From assembly GCA_035610365.1 (NCBI GenBank), contig CM069436.1, positions 89,777,912 to 89,841,911 on the forward strand: 64,000 nucleotides of DNA, read 5' to 3'. Made by a program: the position numbers and the translations under genes. The notes under the pieces are model-generated. The model worked only from the letters and a program-made list of their open reading frames with translations. It made no database searches and was not told where the DNA came from. The DNA comes from Aquatica leii (taxonomy: Eukaryota > Arthropoda > Insecta > Coleoptera > Lampyridae). Below, piece by piece: positions 21,605 through 33,499 of this stretch (positions are counted from its first letter, which is position 1; every line of letters begins with the position of its first letter).

Positions 21605-23460
21605 TAGTGCGTTTCTTGTCACCTCAAAAACTTGAGAAACTGTACTACGGCAATAAAAAAATCGGAACCAAAATTGCAGAGCACTTATTAAAAATATTTT
21701 AAATATTTTGATTGTTTTAGAAATAATTTTTAATGAAAAAACTATGAAAATCTATTAATTTTCTGGTGAAAAACTTCAAATCGTCACTTCCCCAATCAAC
21801 AAGAAGACACTTTTTGTATTTTTTTTAACGTTTTGCTAGAGATATGTTTAAAATAATTGCAAAAACGTTTTAATAGCTAAAATTACGTTTCAATATCAAA
21901 AACGTTTTCTTAAGTTACAGAACAATGCTTTAAAAAACATAATTAAAACATTTTTATATTAATGTTTATATAAAGCATATTAAAAGTGCAACAAACACAT
22001 ATTTCTAAAACACCTTTGTTGTATTGACTATTTTAAAACATTTGTTGGTTTCTAGTTGGTTTCAATTTATCCACTGCTTTTTTTATCAAAACAATTATTT
22101 TCTAATTTTGGTATTTTTACTTTTAAATTACTTTTTTGTTTGAACTGTCAGCACCTTTCAGAGCTGCACAACGTGATGGTTTTATCTTGCGAGATTAGCT
22201 ACAACAATCTTTAATTCTAACTTTGCCAAAATTGATGATGTCCCCTGTTCTGTAAGGATTAAAATGATGGTCGCTAAATAATATTTTTTTTTACTATTGT
22301 CACACTATTGCGATTAACTTTTATTTGATCGTAATTTTTATTACTCTTTACTGTTTAAAATGTTTCATGTTTATTGAAATAAAATCATTTAGATTTGTTA
22401 CTTACTAAATTTTTCTGTGTGAAAATTGTCTCATAACACTACCTAAACAAGCACTTACGTTGTGCTGGTCACAGTAAGCTAGGCGCTTGGCACTTCAAGA
22501 ATTGAACAAAATCTGTGCAACGTCTTGCAGTAACCCTTTTTCTTCAAGTTCTTTTTACATAAATCAAATAATCCTTTAAATTTTTAAATTTGAGTTTAGA
22601 TTAAACTTGCATATCATTTTTTAAATATTGTTGGCTATTTATCAATAAACCAAAGTTTCTATGTTAAAGGTATTTGGATGTTTGTCTGAATTTTTTTTTT
22701 GAAATTGTACATTTGTAATATTATTTAAAAATAAATTATATTTAAAACATTAATACCGTTAAATAGTAAATTATTGTTAACATGTAACTATGTGGATTTT
22801 TAGAAATATTTGATTTTTAGCCTTAAATACATTTCTAGAAACTTTGTTGCTAAACGAGAACCTTAATAGACGATTTTGTCGATCCGACATATATTATTTT
22901 ATCTAAAATTGCTTTTTAAGAATCTTCTTATTAAATTTTTATCGTATCTATAAAAGGTTTTTTTGGAGTTGGCACCTTTACTAACATTAAAATCCTTCGT
23001 ATAGTAGTATATAGTAGTACATGACTTTCGAATTGGATTTATAAGCGTTTAATTAAAACACCAAAAAACAATCTGAAACAAAAAAATATTTAATAAAAGT
23101 AATACAATGTAGTTAATTTTTTTTTAATTTATACACAAACATTAATTTTAAAAACATTTTATGATTAACACACTTTTTCTTTAACTTCTAATGCGACTCT
23201 AACTCGAATTACTATCGCCTACTGTAATTCGATTTCTTATATGTGTAATAAAGCTCCTAAATGCCTATCTTCATTATAGATCTTTCGTTACTTTAATAGT
23301 ACCATTAAACGTAATTTTCATTATTTATAAAATAAAAATTTATTTTCGGACAGTTAGTGAAGCCGTTAAAGACATTTTGTTGCATTAAAGGATAAATAAA
23401 TAAATAGAAAATTTATTAAATTAAAAATTGTAACTTAACTATACAAATAATGAAATAATA
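21605..23460. other. AT-rich non-coding
   Basis: No supported gene. Low-complexity A/T runs dominate. Confidence 0.4.
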
Positions 23461-24183
23461 ATAATGGTAAGGGACAAGAGATGCATGGCTCTTGCCTGAT
23501 GCTAGACTTATTTCCTCCACCATCGGAGAGAAAAATAATTGTCTACAGCATTCCCTCTACAAGCTAAATTTATGCTGATATCCAGCATACCGCCCGCTTT
23601 GAAAGGACTGGCTTTCAAAAAACAATAAATGATTAAATGTGTTTCACTAATTAACTAACAAAAAAAAAATCAAGTAACATTATGATAATTTAAGTAAAAA
23701 AAAGGATACAAATCTTTTGAAACGGCTGTTCACAACACTATTCGAAGCGCGAATCGTAGCAACACGAGCTACATTGTCATTTTCCAACGCACTGGGGGTA
23801 ACTGGTTGTCCTTGATTAACATTAAAGGACTGAGCTTTAACTCAGAATGAGTTTTACGACGGGACTAAGAATGCTGAATAAGTTGTTGGATTCGTTGAAA
23901 ATTTGCCATTCTTGTAAGCTTTCTTCCTATTAGAAAACCCCTTGGCGTCAAAAGTTCGAAGTTCTCAGGTTCAGAGGAAAGAGGTGTTATAGGTCAGGAA
24001 TTTAAAATACATTCGATTTGAACGAGTACTGTGTAAAACTTTTGAAAAGTAAGGTAGCACTGCTTAAAACTCATCTCAAATGATATTTAGCTGACTTTAT
24101 GCAACTTTTCCATAAACACCCAAGATGAGGTAAATGGCTATGCATCAAACCTAATTGAATTTTGTTTTTGGTAACAAAATTAC

Positions 24184-24912
24184 TCATCTCGTTAATATGA
24201 GTACTAAGAATTTTTCCAAGATCGTTAAAAACAAATTTTCAACGTTGGTTCCGTTATCGGAATAAATATGATTTGGTCGCCCACGGCGTGCAATAAATCT
24301 ACGAAGACTCAAAATAAAATGTTGCGTAGATAGATCCGTCACAATTTTCAAGTGTATTGCTTTGGTTGTGAAACAAATAAATAGACATATATAACACTTA
24401 TGCATTTTACACTTTCTACCTGACCTTTCTTTTTAAATGAATGATCCAGGATAATTCACTCCAACCCTTTCAAAAAAAAGGAAGTGTGTACGCGCGCTAG
24501 AGGCAATTGTCCCATAATAAACTTTGTAGTTTGGGCTAAATATATAAAACATTTAATACAGGTATGGGCAACTTTTTTAGATTGACTTCTCCCAGATGTA
24601 ATCCAAACCTTATCACGCACAGAAGAAAGAAAACAAACGCAAGTGTTCGTACTGAAGGACTAGCATAGCTAATGGATGTTTTCCCAAAATTAAAATTAAG
24701 CGTTTTTTAGAAACAGAATAAAGAAACTTGGGTATTGGGTGAAATGTGATTCCAACACTTTTTTTTAAAGTCTTCGCACTTCGACTACTCGATTGGCTAC
24801 AAAGATTTTCAAACAGTTGGGAGGTATTTTTAACTACTCCTAAAGGATTGTTGGGACCGTCCAAAAAATTACTTGATCGAATCCTATATTTAAGGCACTA
24901 ATGACCTTATGC
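24184..24912 (-). pseudogene. BEL/Pao integrase region
   Basis: It starts as the continuation of RNase H (HKVISALNIGFDQVIFWT, directly beside the left target duplication of the LTR at 24917). It then shows the integrase zinc-binding lead-in LGKHPLAMLVLQYEHLRL and the core MHKCYICLFICFTTKAIHL, RRFIARRGRPNHIYSDNGTN. The catalytic D of the SDNGTN block is present. Frameshifts separate these blocks (for example at 24600). The C-terminal integrase part is poorly preserved below 24184. Confidence 0.75.
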
Positions 24913-24916
24913 ACAA

Positions 24917-26753
24917 TGTAAGCGACGTTTAAAATAAATGATTGTTTCTTTGATTATTTTCGTAAAAGACCCGGTATTCGGATTGACGGTGTTTATTTTC
25001 TGTATTTTGAATTTATGGATTTTGGATTGATTTTAATAAGTTATTTTACGTTGTTACATTCAAAGTTATAATTCAAAGCTGTGCATAAAATTTTGTATTT
25101 TGTTACGCCGTGAATCATCTGTATTCTGTGATTTTGTTTATTTGACAATTTCTTTGTTTGACCAAAATTCCAGTGGTAATTTATGTTTCCCTTCTGAGAT
25201 ATAATGGTAATTAAAGATATTTTAGCAGTTTGTTTATTTTCAAGTTGGTTTAAAAGTTTTTTGTTTTAAGTGCATTCTCAGTACAGTCATACTTGATTTC
25301 TTTGTGTCAATGGTTTAGATTACGTGAAAAATCAAGGAATTATCTTAATTTATTAGGCAGTTTAAATATGACCGTCTTGTAATATAATATTTTGTCAATT
25401 TGACATTTTTACGCAGAAACTAACACCGTGGTTCAATACTACGATTGTGACGTTATTTGATCTGTTGGCATCCGGTTTCCACTTCTGAGTGTGACTGTTT
25501 TCTTTCATGGAGTTTGGAACACAACCTTTGGGAAAATGGTAATCGAATAAGGTTATATATATAGGCGATTTTGGTGATAAGAGTTAGTTGGCTGATAGTT
25601 GTACGAAATGACTTAAGTATCGAGATGTAGTTGTCAGGGGTTAAAGTCACCCTCTTTAGATGAGGAAGTACCGCGGAAGTTTTCAACAATGGTACAATGA
25701 ATCATTCAAGTGGATAAACCTTCCTGTTTTGTAAAACAATTACGCCTTATTGAGTTCACTGTTTATTGGTTTCGTATTAGTATGTATCGTGGGTTTGCGT
25801 GTAAGTTGTGTTTGGCAATCCCAATTTTTGCCTTGATGGTGGATAATTAAAAAAACATCTTCCGACGATAAATAGTTCAATTGGTTTGGTACCCTATCGA
25901 GGTTCTGGACGACGTCAGCTGGCCTATGCTAACCAGGAGCACGTCTTTGAACAATTAAGATATTTATAGATTACCAATTAAGTTTTAATTCGTGAGTTCA
26001 GTGATTGAAAAGCTTAGAGATTAGTTATGAGAATTTATTGATAGATATTGAATATTTCAATGAATCAAACCATTTATAGTGTTCATGTGTGCTAATTTTA
26101 AGTACTATTCTTATGCACTAAATTAAAAGACGTATTGTAACCAATGTATAAAGGTTGTTACGACATATAAAGTAAAAGAAAGAAAGATATTCTTAATTTG
26201 TTTACCATAATTTAGGATTGTAAAGTTTGTTTTATACCATTACGGACTTGTTTTTATTTTATTAAGTATTTTATTTGCAGCGCAGTATTATTTTTTTTTA
26301 CGTTTAAAAAAGTAATTTAGTTTGTTTTTTTTTATTACTTTCATTTTGTTTTTTTAAGATATTATTTGTGTTTTATTGATTATCTAATTCTCATTTTAAT
26401 TATGTAATAAATGGTTAAGATAACGAAGCTTTTATTCCGTCGGCATACGCGTTTGTGAATTTTTAGAATATTTCAGACTTGATACACTCTTAAAATAAGT
26501 CTCATTTGAGTGTACCCATTTGAAGCGGACTCGTGGTTGGCAAGGGTCTGTAGTCCAATGAGCTTTACTCCGTCCTGGCGCCCTTTGATTTTGACTTTTT
26601 TTTTATTTTTTTTTTTAAGTTTTCGTCAAGTTTTCTAAATCAACCACGAAATTTTGAATATAACCCACCCCGTTTTCACTGAGCACCGGCATAACACCGT
26701 TTATGTTATTTTATTTCAGGCAAGTGTCATTGTTTCAACTTTGGCATGTAACA
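24917..26753 (+). mobile_element. Solo LTR, family A, copy 2 (inside BEL RNase H)
   Basis: It starts TGTAAGC and ends TGTAACA, with flanking ACAA on both sides (24913-24916 and 26754-26757). It aligns with the other family A copies throughout. On the minus strand the BEL frame ...LELCGALLLVRLV stops at the right edge and resumes in phase as HKVISAL at the left edge, with one ACAA counted once. Insertion therefore happened in a then-continuous BEL reading frame. Confidence 0.88.
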
Positions 26754-26759
26754 ACAAGA

Positions 26760-26930
26760 CGCACGAGTAACAAAGCTCCGCATAACTCAAGTCAAGAAAC
26801 AGAAATGCATTTCAAAGGAGCTACCTCTTCTTTTGCACACAACAATCTGGAGTGCATATAACCTTCATAATCTATAGAGCAAATATACAAACAGGCGCCA
26901 TAGCCTTTCATCGACGCGTCACAAAATGCA
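26760..26930 (-). pseudogene. BEL/Pao RNase H segment between two solo LTRs
   Basis: The peptide contains FCDASMKGYGACLYI (the BEL RNase H motif FCDAS with the catalytic D), then LLCAKEEVAPLK and, after one in-frame stop, LELCGALLLVRLV. The exon-like piece is about 170 bp long and is bounded on the left by the LTR ending at 26753 and on the right by the LTR starting at 26934. Confidence 0.85.
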
Positions 26931-26933
26931 TGT

Positions 26934-28830
26934 TGTAACCATCGTTTAAAATCGATTGGTTGATTGAGTAATGTTTGGTAACGGACACAGTATTTGGATT
27001 GACGTTTTTTTTTCATTTAATGTATTTTGAAGTTGTTTTAATGTACTTTTGGATTGAGTTTAATAAGTTATTTTACGATTTTTAATTCAGAGTTACAATG
27101 TAAATTGTTGATAAAGTTTTGGTATTTTGTTACGCTGTAAACCATCTGATTTCGCGATTTTGCTTATTGAATGTTTCACTTGGATTGTTGAAAAATTCCA
27201 GTTGTGAGTTATGTTTTCCTTCTGAGATATAATCGTAATTAAATCTATTTTCGCCGTTTGTTTATTTTAAGTTGGTTTAGGAGTTCTTTGTTCGAGTACA
27301 TTCGTACTTGAATTTCTTTATGTCAAACGTTTAGATTACGTGGAAAAATTAAGTCGTTATCTTAATTTATTAGGCAGTTTAAATTCTTGTAATATAATAT
27401 TTTGTCAAATTGACAGTTTCACGTACAAGCGAAACGCTGTGTCCTAATTATATAAATATGACGTAATATGATTGTTTGCCTCTTTATTGCACTTCTTCGC
27501 GAGAGTATTTTGGTGTTTGAAGTTTCGAACGCAGCCTTTGCGGAAAGGGCAGTCGACGAAAGTTGATATATAGACGTGTGTTTGGTAAATGAGGAGGTCG
27601 GAAGTTAGTTGATTGGCAGACGTCAGAATGTAGTTAACGCAGGTGGTAATTCACCTTTTATAGTAGTTACCGCGGAAGTAAGTGAAAATGGTACAGTGAT
27701 GCTTTAGTGGAAAATAAAACTTTCCTTTTTCGTAATTACGGTTCATGGAGATCACTGTTTTCCTAATTAATATCGCATGTTTCGTTAAGTGAATTTTGTG
27801 CGTGAGTTTGTTTCGCAATCTCATCTTTCGCCTTAGGGGCGGATCAATAATAATTCTTCCGTTGGTAAATTTATTCATCTGGATTTGGTACCCTATCGAG
27901 GTCCTGGACGTTCTGCTGGCCTACGCTAACCAAAAGCCCGTCTTCGAGTAAATCAAGGTATTTATTTTGCACCATCTATTGATATGTGAAATTTACGTTT
28001 ACGCGATCAAGTGTTAAAAGCTTTGAATTTTCAATTAAAAATTACAAGTGTTTCGAAGTTATCGTTAATGTAACTAATTAATGACCGTATTTTACGGTAC
28101 TGTTTTATTCCAAGTTTAAAATTTATTAAACGGGACCGAATTATCGATTCAAATTTTATATTTATATGTTAGTTTTATAAGTATTTTTCATTTTGTTTTT
28201 AAGTTATATCGACACGCGCCCGGCCGTGATCATAGATGTTTTTAGATTGATTAATTTGTACTGTTTATTTCTTTAAAATTCTGTATTGTGTATTTTATAA
28301 TTTTGTTTGTGTATTTTATTCCATTAACTGTAAATTTGTTTTGATCTAACGTGCATTCAAGTAATTTTTCTATTATTTTGCTACTGTTTTGTGTGATTAA
28401 TTTTGTCAATTTTAATTCAATTATTTTATTTTATTTTTTTATTCATTTTGTTTTATTTTGTTCAAATAAATGTTAAATTATTAAATTGTAAAGAGCTTTT
28501 AATTCCGTCGGCCTCCGCGTGTGTAACTTTATTAGTTTATTTTAGATTTTAGCAACTGCACCCTCTAAGGTAAGTCCATTGGGGGTGCATACTACAGAAG
28601 CGGACTTATGGTTGGCAAGGGTCATTAGTCCATTAAGCTTTACCCCCTTCCTGGCGCCCTTTGATTTCGACATTATTATTTATCGATTTTGTGTTTTCGA
28701 CAAGTCAATCCATTTCGATCACGAAACTTTTAAATAAAACCCACCCCGTCTCCATTGAGCTAGTGGCACAACCCCCGTTTATGTTACTACATTGCAGGCA
28801 GTGACTTTGTGTTAATTTTGGAATGTAACA
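26934..28830 (+). mobile_element. Solo LTR, family A, copy 3 (inside BEL RNase H)
   Basis: It starts TGTAACC and ends TGTAACA, with ATGT on both sides (26930-26933 and 28831-28834). The 1,897 bp align with copies 1, 2 and 4. The BEL frame on the minus strand (FSNNPKIIEH) meets the FCDAS motif in phase across the insertion when ATGT is counted once. The junction is thus exact, and it confirms both LTR borders. Confidence 0.9.
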
Positions 28831-28834
28831 ATGT

Positions 28835-29660
28835 TCTATAATTTTAGGGTTGTTAGAAAAAACTATGCGCGATATACCAATGTCATTTAACTTTGGCAAA
28901 GTGTCTCTAAAATAATACCAAAGAGTTAACAAGTGTTTAGATAAAAAGTCATCCCATGCAAGTTTCGCAAGTCATAATGTTTGCAACAAAAATTTGAAAC
29001 CCATTACGCAAAGTGAAATAAGACCAAGCGGATAAAATATTTTTGAAATATCAGTAAGTATTAACCTGTTTGTTAGATTCTAGGATGCGATTTTGCGCAT
29101 TGCAAGCTTACTTACAATTTACTAACTTACTCGTTTAAACAGCGAGCCGCTAAAAATGTAGGTGCTGCTGTGCCATAAGTGATGGTCTTTAAAGTTTTTA
29201 AATGTTCTACTTTGTTAAAACGCCACAGAATGCTTTGCAGAATCTAGTAACACTTATCTCCTGTAACGTGGAGTTCAATGCAAAACGTTTCTCTAAATTA
29301 TGAAATAATCTTGGTGCCTGTTCTAAAGAATCTCACAACATAACCGGATCATCTTTAAAAGCAACAGATACAATAAATCTGCCTTAAATGTGACGTTTAA
29401 TATTTTCAACAAAATAAGTTTTACATTCCAATTCTTGTGACAGTAATTTGTTATTGGGTACTTCCTCAAGGACCCGAAAACGCATTAATCGATCTTTGAT
29501 TGTTCTCAAATTACATTGTGTGCTTTGAGCACGAAAGTTAAGAATGGGAACCGCACCAGAAATTATATGTCCAAAACAAGTGTAAAATTGGACGACTATC
29601 AAAGGCCCAGAGAAATTTTGTTCGGGCGTAAAATGTTCCAAAAGCGATTAATTCTTATCA
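28835..29660 (-). pseudogene. BEL/Pao RT start and connection region
   Basis: 29384-29641 encodes FGHIISGAVPI and FRVLEEVPNNKLLSQELECK, the segment between protease and RT in BEL/Pao. Next come DGRFIVSVAFKDDP and PRLFHNLEKRFALN, the RT N-terminus. A deletion then removes the RT palm. The stretch near 29070-28835 encodes the post-RT block LILTDISKIF-PLGLIS and LLTLWYYFRDTLPKLNDIGI. Several stops are present. Confidence 0.75.
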
Positions 29661-29889
29661 AAATATCAATTTTGCCAGGTGTATTGTAATTTGGATTTGT
29701 AAGTGTGATATCTTTCGGAATGATTAGAACAGACGTGTCAAATAAAATAATAAGAAGATTTCCTGTGATGTCAAGTATTATAAAACAGGAAAGGATAAGT
29801 TTGTATTTCGTAATCATTGAATAAAGGGTGATACGGCAGTGAGCATTTAACTGTGTACAAGTTCCTAGGATACCACAAGTTTGTACATT

Positions 29890-30330
29890 TGTACTTTCAA
29901 TTACTTAAGTCTTTGGTAATAAACAAAGACATGTTTCCTGAATCGAGTAATGCCTTGACAAAATGAACTTTGCTATGTGCGTCTAAAACTTCTTCTGAAA
30001 CTGTGGAGAGCAAACTTCGTTGATATGAAGAAATGACCGCTGAAAAAAATTCAGTTTGGTTTGATGTTACTGGTGTAAGTTGATTGGGTTCGTCTATGAC
30101 CACAGGGAAACTAGTTTCTTGAACAATGTGCACCAAAGTGTGATGTGTTGCCTTACACTTAAAGCAACTAATTTTGGAATGACAATTCTAGTGTTAAAAT
30201 GCCCATTGTGTAAACAATTGAAACAAACCCGCAATTGTTTTATCTTAGCTCTGCGTTCGTTTATTTCGAGTTGCTTAAAGTTGTCACAAATGTATAGAAA
30301 ATGAGATTTACATCATAGAAGACATGATCT
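29890..30330 (-). pseudogene. BEL/Pao gag zinc knuckles and protease
   Basis: The minus strand shows CDNFKQLEINERRAKIKQLR, then CFNCLHNGHFN (CCHC knuckle) and CKATHHTLVH. The aspartic protease start follows at about 30010-29900: SLLSTVSEEVL...VKALLDSGNMSLFITKDL, with LLDSG as the active-site motif. One frameshift separates knuckles and protease. The upstream gag is lost near the foldback repeat at 30410. Confidence 0.75.
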
Positions 30331-30409
30331 AGAAACAGAAAGCAGAGATTTGAATACCGGAGCTTGTTTATAAAACGGTTATGTCGGTTTTTCAACTGAT
30401 TCTTTGACG

Positions 30410-30768
30410 CGTTTTTGTTCATGATTATAAGCGACTTTTGGCTTTTGGCGACCGCGTCGTAGTTAAGTACCCAAACCTTTTTGGGCTTGATCCTAGTCTC
30501 TCCATGAAAGCCAAAACAAGAAGTAAAATTTGGCTTTTGCCGTATTGTCGTTTGTAAACCCATACAAACTGATGTTTTGCAAGACATTGCAGCTTGCATC
30601 TTCAGAGTGGTAAAACTCACTGTTACTGTTTGGGTTCACGGCAAAAACCAAGTTCTGCTACTTGTTTTGGCTCTCAAGGAGAGACTAGGACCAAACCTAA
30701 AAAGTCTGGATGTTTAAGTACGACGCGGTCTAAACCAAAAGTCGCTTATACCTAATCATAAACAACAT
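30410..30768. repeat. Long inverted repeat (foldback), arms ~125-135 bp
   Basis: The left arm (30410-30543) contains TATAAGCGACTTTTGG, CCGCGTCGTA and CCTAGTCTCTCC. The right arm (30637-30768) carries their reverse complements in the same order from the outside in. The spacer is about 93 nt. Arm identity looks like 75-80%. It separates the BEL gag remnant from a Gypsy integrase scrap. Confidence 0.75.
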
Positions 30769-30987
30769 TTCTACTGGCCTCATATGAGACCTATAGTTGC
30801 CGAGTTCATACGTCACTGTTCAAAGTCACAACGGAACAATCCTATTAGACATTTTTTATCTTGCTTGTCGGCATTAAAGTCTTGTAGTAAACTTTCAGAT
30901 TTGCGACATCAATTGGTACGGAATTCTTCTATAGCTAATTGTGATATCTTTTCTTTTCTCTATCTTTTTTCATTTTTATCTACTTAG
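30745..30987 (+). pseudogene. Gypsy integrase zinc-binding fragment
   Basis: HFYWPHMRPIVAEFIRHCSK matches the HHCC domain of Gypsy integrases (YWPxMxxxVxxxxxxCxxCQ). The frame then runs into unrelated sequence and ends at 30987 beside the LTR C start, so the rest of the integrase is deleted. Confidence 0.6.
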
Positions 30988-32772
30988 GGCGGTTGGCTGG
31001 GCATTGAAGCGATAGTTTTTTCTACGGAGAGAAGAACGAAATCCGTCTGTCTCTTCTGTTGCGTTCTTGTTTTTCTTACTCTTCATTTTTTTTCTTTTTC
31101 TTCTTAATCGGTTGATTACCTGCATGCCACCTTTCTTTCTTTCTTCTTTTTTTATCTAACAGTTAGCTTTTAGGGTAGTTATTTGGACTGTAAGATTAGG
31201 TCACTTTTTCCATCTCTTTACAGAGGGAGAGATGGATAAGGTAACACATCTGACCTCTTTTTTTCTCTGTCTTTTACTATGTTGTACTCTTCTCTCTACT
31301 TTTAGGGTACATTTCCTGTATCTTTTACTTCTTTTGAATTCTTCTATCTTTTGAATTGGGTTAGTTGCTTTGAAAGTTACTTCTTTTTGGCTTAAGCTTT
31401 GGCTTTATTCTAGGATTTACTTTAACCACATTCTTTTCTTTTTTTAGCTAATTCTTTCTTTTGCTACATTGGGCTTAGTAAGTTATTCGTTTTACTGTGT
31501 AGGTCTGAAATTTGGAACAGGCTACAACTCCGTTTTCTGTGTTTTTGTATTTCCGTTTGGTTGGCATTTTTGGATGTCGTTAGTCATTCTTAGAATATCT
31601 CTTTTGTTATTTTTTTCTTTGTTTTTTTTTCTTGAGATATTCTATTCCGTTTATCAACTTATAAATTTCATTGCACCGCGATCGATGATTAACAAGTGTT
31701 CGTTTAGAAATTGATAGTTCTTACGATTTCTTCTTTTTTCTTTTTTCTTTCCTCCTAGTTTTGGGATTATTAGTACTTAGATATTCTTTTTGGTATTGCT
31801 TTATGCGCTTTAGTTATTAGTAAACTGTGTTATTATTCTTCTTTGTTTTTGGATCAAATTACTCTTGGTTTCTTGGAGATCCCATTCGTTTCATGTGCTT
31901 CTATTACAGTTTTGGTTGTCGGTGTTGCCTGTATTTGGGTTGGTCTTAGATTTTGTAGTTCTGTCCTTGGCGTATGCCCAAATTTCTATCTTCATTTTAA
32001 CTTTTATTTTGTTAGCTACGGCCGACGTGACGTGCCTTAAATCTAAATTGTGCTGCCTTGTATATTTTTGGTTGACTTAAAGTTAGGCTTTACTTCTCGA
32101 CGCCTTCTAACAAGTTTTGTTCTTTTAAGATGTCTTATTGTTTGCTACATAAAATATGCCTTCTTGAGTTAAACAATATTTCTTAAAACATTACTAATCT
32201 GCCACGATTTCTTGTAGTTAACTAAATTCTAGGTGAGCCTTTGAGAAAACGTTTTCTTAAAGTGAACAGTGAATTTGGGTAAGTCAATTTTAAATTATTT
32301 ATGTTCGATGTTATTACAGTGCTCTCACAAATTTTGCTCAATATAACCGTCATAATTTTTAAAAAAATTTGTTTCATATCGATAGTGATTCACTTAATTT
32401 TTATCGTATGCTGTTAGATATACGTTTAATAATTATTATTAATTTAGTTAATCTAAAAAAAAGTTTGTACGTCATTGCCTTTCAAATGTATTTTAAGTTG
32501 CCCTTACTTCCGGCGTCGCTATAACCACCATTGCACCTGTAATGAAACTACATCTATTCCTTATTCTGTTATTAATTTTAAATTAAGAGAATCGAACGAT
32601 TCAGTTTTTTTGTCCTTTTAACGTTACCGACCTTTTGTCCTGATCAAACAGAAGCTATTCTACAAAAAGAGATCTGGCGCCTTTTAAAGAAAGTTTATCA
32701 CTCGAATCCCCGCTCTCTCCGAATATGGCAAGCTGGCCGTGCAAGGTTTGTAACTGCTAAAAGCTTGTAGCA
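30988..32772 (+). mobile_element. LTR-like sequence, family C
   Basis: It shares several blocks with 48550-49200 (GGGCGGTTGG; the hairpin CCATCTCTTTACA...AGATGG; TACATTGGGCTTAGT; AGGCTACAACTCCGTTTTCTGT). Its 3' end (AGATCTGGCGCC...GCTTGTAGCA at 32772) is related to the family B LTR end. It follows a Gypsy integrase fragment, as a 3' LTR would. The exact 5' border is not fixed and no target duplication was found. Confidence 0.55.
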
Positions 32773-33133
32773 AATTCATAGTCAAAATTTACCAGACTAT
32801 TTGTTTCGCTTCGTGAATACAATTCCTCAACACACATTTTCATCTATTGGCCATCTAAAACAGTTCCACTATTCTCGTGCAATTTAACAAATACAGTCAA
32901 AGTTACTACATGTGCACGCTATTTTCTATCAGCCCTTCCAACAGCTCTCAACTGTCAACTTCATTAATAAACAGCTCTTTGAATATCCTCCCAGAGTTTA
33001 CTTCACCTGTTCACCTAACCTCTCCCCAGCCTACTCTACCAACTCTTCATATGACAACATCAATTTATTTAATATGTAACTTGTTTCATAATAATTCAAA
33101 ATAAATAATAAAATTAAATCAGCTTTTACTTAC

Positions 33134-33312
33134 CTAATCGAAACATCACGTTGTAGTGTACTTTTTAGACGTTTGTGTAGTTCATCAAAGGAGGTTATCG
33201 ACGTTCTAAAGTCGTCAAAGAACTTGTTTTTATTTTTTAAATTTTTGAAATGTATATTAAATACACCAAGTTTTTCGCTTTTTGCATTAATAGGATGCAC
33301 CCAGTAAATTCG
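33134..33312 (-). pseudogene. Second PIF/Harbinger transposase, N-terminal exon
   Basis: The minus strand encodes RIYWVHPINAKSEKLGVFNI and then NKNKFFDDFRTSITSFDELH and LQRDVSIR, the N-terminal pattern of ALP1/Harbinger transposases. A GTAAGT donor follows at 33133. The exon is cut at its 5' end by the inverted-repeat element starting near 33318. No catalytic exon was found to the left. The sequence is clearly different from the copy at 9105. Confidence 0.7.
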
Positions 33313-33317
33313 TTATT

Positions 33318-33499
33318 ATAGGCTCCGGTTTTCACGTCGACATAATATCCATATTGCAATAACATGTTCACGTTCTATGATACTCCGCTACTGAATGATA
33401 GCAAAATTTTCCACACCAGAACCGGCTTCAAAACCGTACGTAATGAGAAAGCTGGATCAAACCCGGATGGCCGGTCCCGGCTAGTGTGAAAGGAGCCTT
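33318..33499. mobile_element. Small inverted-repeat element (Harbinger-type MITE)
   Basis: The ends AGGCTCCGGTTTTCAC and GTGTGAAAGGAGCCT are inverted, of the GGCTCC/TTTCACAC type seen in Harbinger-related MITEs. A TTA-like trinucleotide lies at both edges but the exact duplication is ambiguous. It directly abuts the broken Harbinger exon. Confidence 0.55.

Larger units (their letters stand above)
23462..30330 (-). mobile_element. BEL/Pao retrotransposon remnant, minus strand, split by two solo LTRs
   Basis: Reading leftward from 30330, the parts come in BEL/Pao order: gag zinc knuckles, aspartic protease, start of the reverse transcriptase, RNase H and integrase, then a non-coding 3' part near 23470-23620. 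The central RT core, including YxDD, is deleted. Family A solo LTRs interrupt the RNase H coding region at 28830/26934 and 26753/24917. Several stops and shifts are present. The flanking BEL LTRs were not securely identified. Confidence 0.8.
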
